A stretch of DNA of 64,000 bases, taken from contig JADKHO010000001.1 in assembly GCA_016721765.1 (NCBI GenBank), positions 2,096,001 through 2,160,000 on the forward strand, given 5' to 3'. The position numbers and the translations under genes are program-made. Shown here piece after piece: positions 36,573-45,000 of the stretch (positions are counted from its first letter, which is position 1; every line of letters begins with the position of its first letter). The notes below the pieces were generated by a model. That model was not told the origin of the DNA, ran no database searches, and worked only from the letters and a program-made list of their open reading frames with translations. This stretch comes from Bacteroidota bacterium (lineage in GTDB: Bacteria > Bacteroidota > Bacteroidia > UBA4408).

Positions 36573-37214
36573 TCAAAATTTCAACCTCAAACTAATTCCC
36601 GAAGCAAATGTAGCTCCAGGAATTACTGCGGGATTCCATTGCAAACTTAAATCATCACTTACATCAAAGTAATATAAATTGGCATCCACGTTGGCATCCA
36701 CAATATTTAAGATGTAGAAAAGTGCAAAACCAATCACGCTTAAATCGCGGTTGCGGCGGTAATAATCTTTGTAATCGATAAGGCTTTGCTGATTGGGATA
36801 TTGTGTGGCATAGGCATCCACTGTTGTTTCGTCGCCATCCGAACGAAGAATTAATGCTTTTTTGAATTTGTTGTATTTCGCATTGTTGCTCGTAAAAAAA
36901 TAAGCCATCGCACCAAAACCGCCATAAACAATGGGGATTTTCCAATATTTTTTATTGTAGGCTTGTCCTAATCCCGGAAGAATAGTTGAATAGAGTGTTG
37001 CTTTGCGCGGGGAATGAGCGTGTAGTTCAGCAGTTTTAGTGCTATCCAATTTAATGGCGGGCGCACTTGCATTATTAATTTTTACGGTATCAAAATTGGC
37101 TTTTTCTACGGTTGAATCACCTTCGATATGGGTATATGGATTTTGTGCAAAGCTGAAAACATATCCAAACAGCAAAAAGCAAAGAAGGCAAAAAATGTAT
37201 TTTGTTTTTTTCAT
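36573..37214 (-). CDS. DUF5683 domain protein, membrane
   Basis: A protein of about 213 residues. I start it at the ATG at 37214 because MKKTKYIFCLLCFLLFGYVFSFAQ is a clear signal peptide; the upstream ATG at 37247 would add 11 polar residues in front. The DUF5683 core is ATLYSTILPGLGQAYNKKYW (about 70-89), IPIVYGGFGAMAYFF, RNRDLSVIGFALFYILNIVD and the C-terminal beta-rich end PAVIPGATFASGISLRLKF. Function unknown. It is conserved in Bacteroidota between parB and dapB, so its position may matter more than its annotation tells. Confidence 0.88.
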   Translation of the reverse strand: MKKTKYIFCLLCFLLFGYVFSFAQNPYTHIEGDSTVEKANFDTVKINNASAPAIKLDSTKTAELHAHSPRKATLYSTILPGLGQAYNKKYWKIPIVYGGFGAMAYFFTSNNAKYNKFKKALILRSDGDETTVDAYATQYPNQQSLIDYKDYYRRNRDLSVIGFALFYILNIVDANVDANLYYFDVSDDLSLQWNPAVIPGATFASGISLRLKF

Positions 37215-37274
37215 CAAGCGCTTGCGTTCAGCCAAAAATTCACTCAAAGTGGGTTAAGAAAAATTGTTTTGCAC

Positions 37275-38201
37275 TTAAACACCAAGCATTGAAAGCAACT
37301 TATTTAAATCTTCATCCGAATTAAAAGGAATCACAATTTTTCCTTTTCCATTTGGTAGTCTTTTAAATTCGGCACTTTTACTGAACTTGCTTTTTAATTC
37401 GGAAGCAATTTTTTTATGTTCTCCACTTAGCTCAATTAATTTTTTAGCCTTGGGAACGCTAGTAGCAATCACCTCATCCGGTTCTTTTTCGTTGAGGCTT
37501 TTTACCATTTCTTCCACTTGGCGAACCGATAAATCTTGCTCTGAAATGGCTTCAAATAAAGCGATTTGAGTTTCTTTATCTTCTACATTAATAAGGGTAC
37601 GAGCATGCGCCATCGAGATTTTACGTTCGCGCACTCCCAATTGAATTTCTATTGGAAGTTTTAACAAGCGTAAAAAATTGGTGATGGTAGAGCGTTGTTT
37701 ACTTACCTTATTACTCAATTCTTCTTGGGTGAGGTTACATTCGTCAATTAAGCGTTTGTAGCTTATGGCTACTTCAATGGCATCGAGGTTTTCGCGTTGA
37801 ATGTTTTCAACCAAGGCCATTTCGAGCATTGCCTGATCGTTTGCAACGCGAACATAGGCCGGTACTTCGGTTAAGCCTGCAATTTGAGAAGCACGAAACC
37901 TGCGTTCCCCTGAAATAAGTTGGTATTTATCATAACCCATTTTGCGCACGGTAACCGGTTGAATTATGCCGTGTTTGCGAATGGATTCAGAAAGTTCGAG
38001 TAAAGCTTCTTCTTCGAAATGGGTGCGGGGTTGAAAGGGATTGGCTTCAATTTGCTCCACTTTCAATAAAGGAACTGAACCGGAAACGTGATGGTCGCGA
38101 GAGCCATCGTTTTCCAACTTAGTTTGGGTAATATCTGTTTCCGAATTTTCTAACAATGCGCTGAGTCCACGACCCAGTGCGCTTTTCTTAATGCTACTCA
38201 T
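37275..38201 (-). CDS. parB: Chromosome-partitioning protein ParB
   Basis: A 308-residue ParB/Spo0J protein. The N-terminal CTPase/sliding-clamp region contains NPFQPRTHFEEEAL (about 55-68) and the CTP-binding GERRFRAS motif at 98-105, followed by the helix-turn-helix (LTQEELSNKVSKQRSTITNF, about 154-173) that reads parS, and a C-terminal dimerisation domain. It starts inside the end of parA (8-nt overlap), so the two are translationally coupled. I found no perfect parS palindrome in this window. Confidence 0.95.
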   Translation of the reverse strand: MSSIKKSALGRGLSALLENSETDITQTKLENDGSRDHHVSGSVPLLKVEQIEANPFQPRTHFEEEALLELSESIRKHGIIQPVTVRKMGYDKYQLISGERRFRASQIAGLTEVPAYVRVANDQAMLEMALVENIQRENLDAIEVAISYKRLIDECNLTQEELSNKVSKQRSTITNFLRLLKLPIEIQLGVRERKISMAHARTLINVEDKETQIALFEAISEQDLSVRQVEEMVKSLNEKEPDEVIATSVPKAKKLIELSGEHKKIASELKSKFSKSAEFKRLPNGKGKIVIPFNSDEDLNKLLSMLGV

Positions 38202-39006
38202 CTTGTACGTCTATGATTTTTTCTTCTGAAGAAATTTTTGTTAAGTTATTTTTTTGCAATACTTCACGTGCTAAATTCAAGTAATTGATAGCACCTTTTG
38301 AGCTGGCATCGTGAATGATAATGGTTTCGCCAAAGCTAGGGGCTTCGCCCAACTTGGTATTGCGTTGTATAATGGTATCAAATACCATGGATTGAAAATG
38401 TGTTTTAACATCTTCCACCACCTGATTGCTTAAGCGCAAACGGATGTCGTACATGGTAAGTAAAATACCTTCAATCTCTAAATCGGTATTGAGGCGGGAT
38501 TGAACAATTTTAATGGTGTTAAGTAATTTTCCTAAACCTTCTAAGGCAAAGTACTCGCATTGCACCGGAATGATTACCGAATCGGATGCAGTTAAGGCAT
38601 TGATGGTAACCAATCCCAAAGAAGGAGAGCAATCGATAATGATAAAATCGTAATCATCCTTAATTTTTGCAAGGGCAGCACGCATCATACGCTCACGGTC
38701 GGGAAGGTTTACGATTTCAATTTCGGCACCTACTAAATCGATGTGTGCGGGCAATAAATATAAATTAGGCGAAGCTGTTTCAAGAATTATATCTTGAGGC
38801 TCCACTTCATTGATTAAGCATTCGTAAATGCTGGTTTTAATATTGCGTGGGTCAAAGCCAACGCCCGACGTAGAATTCGCTTGCGGGTCGGCGTCCACCA
38901 GTAATGTTTTAAATTCCAACACTGCTAAACTTGCAGCAAGGTTAATGGCGGTGGTAGTTTTACCTACACCTCCTTTTTGATTCGCTATCGAAATAATTTT
39001 TCCCAT
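38194..39006 (-). CDS. parA: Chromosome-partitioning ATPase ParA/Soj
   Basis: A deviant Walker ATPase of about 270 residues. I start at the ATG at 39006 because MGKIISIANQKGGVGKTTTA places the Walker box at residues 10-18 as in other ParA proteins; the ATG at 39045 would overlap the next gene. Further motifs are VDADPQANST (about 40-49), IIIDCSPSLGLVT (about 122-134) and VIIPVQCEYFALEG (about 147-160). It drives separation of parS-bound ParB complexes. Confidence 0.95.
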   Translation of the reverse strand: MGKIISIANQKGGVGKTTTAINLAASLAVLEFKTLLVDADPQANSTSGVGFDPRNIKTSIYECLINEVEPQDIILETASPNLYLLPAHIDLVGAEIEIVNLPDRERMMRAALAKIKDDYDFIIIDCSPSLGLVTINALTASDSVIIPVQCEYFALEGLGKLLNTIKIVQSRLNTDLEIEGILLTMYDIRLRLSNQVVEDVKTHFQSMVFDTIIQRNTKLGEAPSFGETIIIHDASSKGAINYLNLAREVLQKNNLTKISSEEKIIDVQDE

Positions 39007-39022
39007 CCTCTTATCGTATTTA

Positions 39023-39703
39023 TTAAAGTTCAACTGATGCGCCAATTTTCATTAAAATCAGCTCTTTTCCTGCATCTCGGAATTTTGAAAGCGCTTCTTC
39101 GTGATCTATTTTTATAGGTGGAAATGAATCGTAATGCATTCCCACTAGTTTATCGCATTTAATAAATTTGCTGCAAATTACCGCATTATCAATACCCATC
39201 GTAAAGTTATCGCCAATAGGCAAAAAGGCAAAATTCAATTGACGAAACTCACCAATTAGTTTCATGTCGTAAGTAAGTGCAGTATCTCCGGCATAATAAA
39301 AATTTCCTTCGCTGCTTTCAATAATAAAGCCCATTGCCACGCCGCCGTAAGCACCATCGGGCATACTGCTGGAATGCACTGCAGCCACGCATTTTACTTT
39401 TCCGAAATCGCACATCCACTTTCCGCCTACGTTCATTTCATGTCCGTTTTTCAGTCCTTGTTTGCGTAACCAGGATACCACTTCATAATTTGCAACAACA
39501 GTAGCACCGCTTTGTTCGGCAATTGTCATGCAATCGGCGATATGATCCGCATGCCCGTGAGAGACCAAAATATAATCGGGCATTATTTTGCTGATGTCGA
39601 CCGCTTTTGCTAGCTCGTTTGGAGTAATAAAAGGGTCGAACAGTAATTTTTTACCATTCACAACGATTTCAAAACAAGAATGGCCGTAATATGTTATCTT
39701 CAT
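39023..39703 (-). CDS. UPF0173 metal-dependent hydrolase (beta-lactamase fold)
   Basis: A 226-residue metallo-beta-lactamase-fold protein. I start at the ATG at 39703 (MKITYYGHSCFEIV), which is the family start; the longer frame upstream is a Cys/Lys-rich read-through. The metal motif is SHGHADHIADC (about 52-62), followed by NFYYAGDTALTYDMKLI (about 137-153) and VGMHYDSFPPI (about 193-203). UPF0173 proteins (YtkL) are conserved but their substrate is unknown. It lies 16 nt upstream of parA and is probably co-transcribed with it. Confidence 0.9.
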   Translation of the reverse strand: MKITYYGHSCFEIVVNGKKLLFDPFITPNELAKAVDISKIMPDYILVSHGHADHIADCMTIAEQSGATVVANYEVVSWLRKQGLKNGHEMNVGGKWMCDFGKVKCVAAVHSSSMPDGAYGGVAMGFIIESSEGNFYYAGDTALTYDMKLIGEFRQLNFAFLPIGDNFTMGIDNAVICSKFIKCDKLVGMHYDSFPPIKIDHEEALSKFRDAGKELILMKIGASVEL

Positions 39704-39836
39704 AAATTTGTATTTCTTTGTCTTGGATTTATGCTGACAAAGGCATTTTACTAAAGGGCAAAGGTAGGGTTTATTCACCTTTTTTAAAGGCATTGTTAAT
39801 TTCTTTTAAACACTTTGATTGTGAATTATTTAGCTT

Positions 39837-40361
39837 ATGATTACACTCATTAATGCCACCAATAGACCCGATAACCAAACGCAGATTGTAGCACGTGCCT
39901 ATTTGGATGTGCTCGAAGCCAGAGGCTTGGAAGTAAAATATTTTAGCTTGCAAAACCTACCGTTTGAGTTTTTAAAACTGGACAGTGAAAAAACTGCAGC
40001 AGAAAAGGCGGGAATGGCTGCTATTATTCAGGAGTATATTGCTTCGGCCGATAAGATAATTGTTGTATCACCGGAATACCAGGGAAGTTTTACGGGTATT
40101 TTTAAGCTCTTTCTTGATTTTATCCGTCCAGAGTTTTTTCATGGCAAAAAGATAGCCTTAGTTGGGGTTTCCAATGGCAGGGCCGGTAATTTGCGTGGTT
40201 TGGATCATCTTACCAATATTTTCAATTATTTACAAGCCAATGTACTGGCTCAAAAGCTCCCCATTTCGTCTGTTCACATCCTGGTAAAGGAAGGTAAATT
40301 GCTGGATGCCGCAACCCTTAAAGCGATTGAGAACCAATTGAATTTTTTCGAGAAGTTTTAG
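39837..40361 (+). CDS. NADPH-dependent FMN reductase family protein
   Basis: A 174-residue flavodoxin-fold protein. It begins ITLINATNRPDNQTQIVARA (FMN phosphate loop), then IIVVSPEYQGSFTGIFKLFL (about 80-99) and KKIALVGVSNGRAGNLRGLD (about 107-126). Members reduce FMN or quinone-like substrates with NAD(P)H; the in vivo substrate is unknown. It is divergent from the UPF0173 gene and 21 nt before the next gene, so the two may form a small operon. Confidence 0.88.
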   Translation: MITLINATNRPDNQTQIVARAYLDVLEARGLEVKYFSLQNLPFEFLKLDSEKTAAEKAGMAAIIQEYIASADKIIVVSPEYQGSFTGIFKLFLDFIRPEFFHGKKIALVGVSNGRAGNLRGLDHLTNIFNYLQANVLAQKLPISSVHILVKEGKLLDAATLKAIENQLNFFEKF

Positions 40362-40382
40362 CTAAAGTGTATTTTTGAATCC

Positions 40383-40751
40383 ATGAAAATCAGAATCAGA
40401 GGAAATTCCATTCGCTTGCGGTTGAGTAAATCCGAAATAGACCGATTTGGAGAAGTTGGAAACCTGGAAGAAAAAACCGAATTCCCAAACGGAACTTTTT
40501 ATTATGCTTTATCTGCTGATAAAAGTGCAACTGAATTGACAGCCCAATTCGAAGCTTCAAGAATGACGGTGTTTGTTCCATTAAATATCCAAAAGGAATG
40601 GACCACAACAGACCGGGTGGGTTTTGAAAATAAAATGAAAACAGCTTCGGATAAGCAGTTATTTATTTTGATAGAAAAGGATTTTGTGTGCCTCGATCAT
40701 ACCACAGAAGACCAATCCGATAATTATCCAAATCCCAATCGGAATTGTTGA
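40383..40751 (+). CDS. DUF7009-like small conserved protein
   Basis: A 122-residue protein starting MKIRIRGNSIRLRLSKSEID, followed by VGNLEEKTEFPNGTFYYAL and MTVFVPLNIQKEWTTTDRVG, and ending with a Cys/Asp-containing tail (FVCLDHTTEDQSDNYPNPN). This matches a family of small Bacteroidota/Planctomycetota proteins annotated DUF7009, of unknown function. No signal peptide or membrane segment is seen, so it is cytoplasmic. Confidence 0.7.
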   Translation: MKIRIRGNSIRLRLSKSEIDRFGEVGNLEEKTEFPNGTFYYALSADKSATELTAQFEASRMTVFVPLNIQKEWTTTDRVGFENKMKTASDKQLFILIEKDFVCLDHTTEDQSDNYPNPNRNC

Positions 40752-40770
40752 TTGGAATTTAAACTTAAAA

Positions 40771-41937
40771 TTATTTCCCGTTTCGGCGGCGACGCTCCTT
40801 AATAATGAGACTTAATTCGCGACCGGTTTGGCCTTTAACCGAAGTATTTTCCTGCGCTCTGCGAATGAGGTAAGGGAGCACTTCTTTGATGGGACCATAC
40901 GGAACATATTTAGCTACATTATAACCGGCTTTGGAAAGGTTGTAGCTGATGTGGTCGCTCATGCCAAGCAATTGCGAAAAATAAATGTGTTTATCGTTTT
41001 TAGCTATTTTACTTGCTTCGATAAGCTCCACTAAGCGTAAAGAACTATTTTCATTATGGGTTCCGGCGCAAAGCGAAATTGTTTCTCGGTTAAGTATACA
41101 AAACTCAACAGCTGCATCGTAGTCTTTATCGGTAGCTTCTTTTGTGTCCTGAATGGGTGAGGGGTATCCTTTTTCGAGGGCGCGTTCCCGCTCTTTTTCC
41201 ATGTAAGCCCCGCGCACCAGCTTAGCTCCTATGTAATAATTTTTTTGTCGGGCTTTTTCAAATGATTCTTTAAGGTAGGCAAGTCTGTCTTTGCGGTATA
41301 GCTGATAGGTATTATACACCACCGCTTTTTGGGTATTGTATTTTTCCATCATTTCATTGGCAAGGTCATCAATCGCCGGTTGAATCCAGGTTTCTTCTGC
41401 ATCAATAAATAGAGGAACACCGGCGTTGTAAGCTGCTTCACAAATATTTTTAACACGTTGATGCACTTTAGCAAAATCAATTTCTTCAGCTTTAGTCAAA
41501 GGTATTTTAGCACTCACCTTTTCGAGAAGGGCTAGGGGCGCAACACCTGTAACTTTGAATACACTAAAGGGAATATTTTTCTCGCCTTTGGCGCGGGAAA
41601 TGGTCGCAATAATTTCGCGGGTGGAGGCATTAAAATCATCATCACTTTCTTTGCCTTCGACCGAATAATCTAAAATGGTTCCAATATTGAAATTTCCTAG
41701 TTCGGCAATGGTCTTGTTGCAGTCTTCAATGGTTTCACCGCCACAAAATTGTTTGAATATGGTTGCTTTAACAGCAGATTTTATAGGAAGGTTAATTGCC
41801 AATGACCATTCGGTAAGCACTTTTCCAAGGTTAACCATCCAAGGTCGGCTTACCATATTGAACAACCAGAAGGAACGATTTAAGTCTGCATTTTTTTTAG
41901 CTGAAAAGGCAATTTCGGTATTGTCAAATGAGATCAT
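40771..41937 (-). CDS. Proline dehydrogenase
   Basis: A 388-residue FAD-dependent TIM-barrel enzyme that oxidises L-proline to pyrroline-5-carboxylate and feeds electrons to the respiratory quinone pool. Motifs are KVTGVAPLALLEKVS (about 123-137), LFIDAEETWIQPAIDD (about 175-190), YYIGAKLVRGAYMEKERERA (about 235-254) and YLIRRAQENTSVKGQTGREL (about 358-377), which carries the double arginine that binds proline carboxylate. This is the monofunctional Bacteroidota form, lacking the P5C dehydrogenase domain of PutA. Convergent with the preceding gene. Confidence 0.93.
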   Translation of the reverse strand: MISFDNTEIAFSAKKNADLNRSFWLFNMVSRPWMVNLGKVLTEWSLAINLPIKSAVKATIFKQFCGGETIEDCNKTIAELGNFNIGTILDYSVEGKESDDDFNASTREIIATISRAKGEKNIPFSVFKVTGVAPLALLEKVSAKIPLTKAEEIDFAKVHQRVKNICEAAYNAGVPLFIDAEETWIQPAIDDLANEMMEKYNTQKAVVYNTYQLYRKDRLAYLKESFEKARQKNYYIGAKLVRGAYMEKERERALEKGYPSPIQDTKEATDKDYDAAVEFCILNRETISLCAGTHNENSSLRLVELIEASKIAKNDKHIYFSQLLGMSDHISYNLSKAGYNVAKYVPYGPIKEVLPYLIRRAQENTSVKGQTGRELSLIIKERRRRNGK

Positions 41938-42003
41938 AAATTGAATTTTTGTGCAAAGATAAAATTTAATAGACTACCCGCTTTTGGGAATGGAATGATA
42001 CTG

Positions 42004-42049
42004 CTCAAAAAAGCAAAATCCGACCAAGCAGGGCTAAATCGGATTTTGC
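42004..42049 (-). terminator. Terminator after the sortilin-like T9SS gene
   Basis: GCAAAATCCGA (42013-42023) and TCGGATTTTGC (42039-42049) form an 11-bp stem. Read on the minus strand it is followed by TTTTTT. Nearly the same hairpin follows the neighbouring giant gene at 48746. Confidence 0.85.
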
Positions 42050-42067
42050 ATAGTAGCGCTAATAAAA

Positions 42068-45000
42068 TTAATTCACTACAAATTTTTGATAATACACAGA
42101 TCCGAAAATATGCACTTCTGCCATATACACTCCGGCCGCTAATTGAATGTTAGGTTGATACGTATAGCTGGCTTCTTCGTTGATTGTAAAGTTGTTGTAA
42201 AACACCTTTTTCCCCATTGCACTATAAATAACAAGCTCTGCTTTTTCATTTACGAAATTAACGCCATATAACTCTAACGAAAAAGATTCACCCACTTTGG
42301 AAGGATTAGGATAAATCACAAAATTAAATGAGTTATCACGTGTTGTCCCGCTATTTGATTCAAAAGGAGAATAGCGTGGAACTGTAGCTCCAGTTGTGAA
42401 AGTACACGCAGTACCATAAGCGCTCCAAATTCCGGCATAATATGCCACTTCGATGGTGTAAGTGGAATTCGGCAACAGGTTTTGTTGTCCGCAGCATTGT
42501 AATGTTCGAGATAGGCTAAATGTGTTATTTGAATTGTAATTATAAAACACTTTTGAATAGGCCACGCCGCCAACATTTGTGATGCGATACGCATACATAC
42601 TTGCGCCAGGAACAGCAGTACATGTGAGGGTATTGTTGAATTGCGCGGGACTTAGTGTTGTTCCGCAAATTCCGGTTATTGAAGTACTTGGCGCTGACGG
42701 AGTAGTTACAGAACATGCCGAGCCATAAGTAAGCCACACACCACCCACAAATGGTTTCACGCGTACACTATAAGTGGTGGCATAGCGTGGACCACCAGGT
42801 ACTGAAGGGCTTGTAGGAATCCAAGTCAAGCGAAAATCCGTATTTCCATTGCCGCGGTAAACTACTGCTGTGTATCCGGGCGCAGTAAATTCATACTCAT
42901 AATTGGTTGCACCGTTAACAGGGTTTGTAAATATTTGTTGATTGAGCGAAGCCAAAAGGATGTTACAATTGCTTAGTGAAGTAGTTGGCGAGTTTGTGCT
43001 TAAATCTAATTCACATGTTGCACCATAATTGCCCCATTCGCCCGGACGGTTGCCAAATGCAGCATTTGTTTTCCCAACAAGCGCGCGTGTTTGCACATCG
43101 TACTTATAGCCAAATCTCACCCGATCAATAAGCGGTGAAGCCTGATAAGCCCATACCAATCGGTAATCGAGGTTTCCACTAAATCGCTGCCAAGTGTGGT
43201 CATAGTTGTAGGAATTGCCTGAATTGTTTTCTACTATTTTGTACATGTAATCATTCGCACCGGGAAGGGAGTCGGTAAATAATTGATAATTTAAATCACT
43301 TATAGTATAGTTACAAAATCCAGGAGTTACTGGATTGTTTCGCAATTTAATTGTTGGGAAGGCGCCTAATGATACAGGACACGATGCACCGTAAGGGCTC
43401 CATGTTCCATTTTTATAGTAGGCTACAGAAACGTCATAAGTATAGCCATAAATCACGCCGGGAGCCCATTTAAGGCGATAATCAGGGTTCGCATTGTTGC
43501 GGTAATGTTCAAAGTTATAACTGGATTGTGCACCGGAGCCAACAATTTTAAAGCGGTAATTGGAAGCGCCAAGAACCGGTTGGACAAAAATTTGACTGTA
43601 TAAACTTGGAATAGTTGTACAATAAATTGGATTTAAGTTGGTAGTAGATATTTCCTTAACTTGTATATCATCAATATGTAAATTAGCCTGATTGGCATCA
43701 CTGAATGCATGGAATCCAAAATAATAAGTACCGCTAAAGGATGGAATAAAAGCAGTTGAGGAGTCATTGCTATAAGTTGTATTTTGTATATTGTTTTTGC
43801 TGAAGAGCGAAGCATTTATTTGCATGTTAGCCGCATCAGCTAACAGTCCTGCAAATACTTCCAGTTTTTCGAGTTTTGATGCATTTGTTCCTTTGTACCA
43901 GAATGAAATTCGATAGGACTTACCAGCTAATAAATTAAGCGGTGCAGTAAAGAACCAATCCTCCTTCGCGCTAACAGCATCGGCATTCGCATTTATTGCC
44001 ATGTGATTGTTGCCGCTGTGTGGCGCTAGCGTGGAAGTATGCCATTTTTCGATATCAGCAGGAAAATTGTCGTTGCTGATAATCATGCCACAAAACACAG
44101 CGGGGGGAGTAGCATTCTCAAAACCATAGGTATAGGGACTTGCAGCAGTTACGCCAACCGGAGCGATGCTAACAGGTGTTACTGTTACGACTAAACTATT
44201 TGAATTTGTGTTGCCACAAGAATTGCTATTAGTTACAAAATAAGTGCCGCTGCTAATTACATTTATTGCGTAACTTGTTTCAGTTGTATTCCATTCACCA
44301 CCTGATGTATTGCCAAGTAAGGTAACACTTTCGCCTTCACAAAAGGTAAGTGGTCCGTTTGCCGTGATGGTACTTGCAGCCGGTAAAGCATGCACATTTA
44401 TATTTGCATCGTCACAATCGCCGCTTCCATTTACAGGTAATAGCGAAGTATACCCGCTCCCCGGAGAAGTGCAAGAGAGTACAGGGGCGCCTGTATAATA
44501 GCCATCTAAATCGGCATCGAGATACCAGTTAAAAGGAATGCAATTGGCCACAAAGCTTGCACTTATGGTATGGTTGAGGATAACATTAGTAAAAGTATAA
44601 GAAGTAATTGCACCTTGTGAAATACCGTCCACAAGAACATCTTGCACTGTATAGCCGGCATCGGGTGTAATTGTGTAAGAGAGATCAGTACCACAATTTA
44701 TTGTAGAGTTACCTAATGGAGAAATGATTCCGTTACTACCGGCGCTAGCACTTATCGTATTTGTTAAGAGGGTAACCACTTGGCTTGCAGCAACAGGGCA
44801 CGTTCCGGCAGATGTTGCAGTAACAGTATAGTTTGTAGTGGTTAAAGGACTTGCAACAACACTTGTTCCCGAGGCTATATTTAACCCACTTGAGGGCGAC
44901 CAGCTATAGGAAGATGCAGTTCCACTCATGAAAAATCGTACGTTGTTTCGTGCACTATACATATAAGTAGCACCTCCGCTATAGGTATCAACTGCGGCGG

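Noticed and set aside
43633..43815. Short minus-strand ORFs inside the giant T9SS genes, repeated at 50368
   Set aside because: They are alternate-frame reads of the duplicated cassette; their similarity to each other comes from the cassette duplication.
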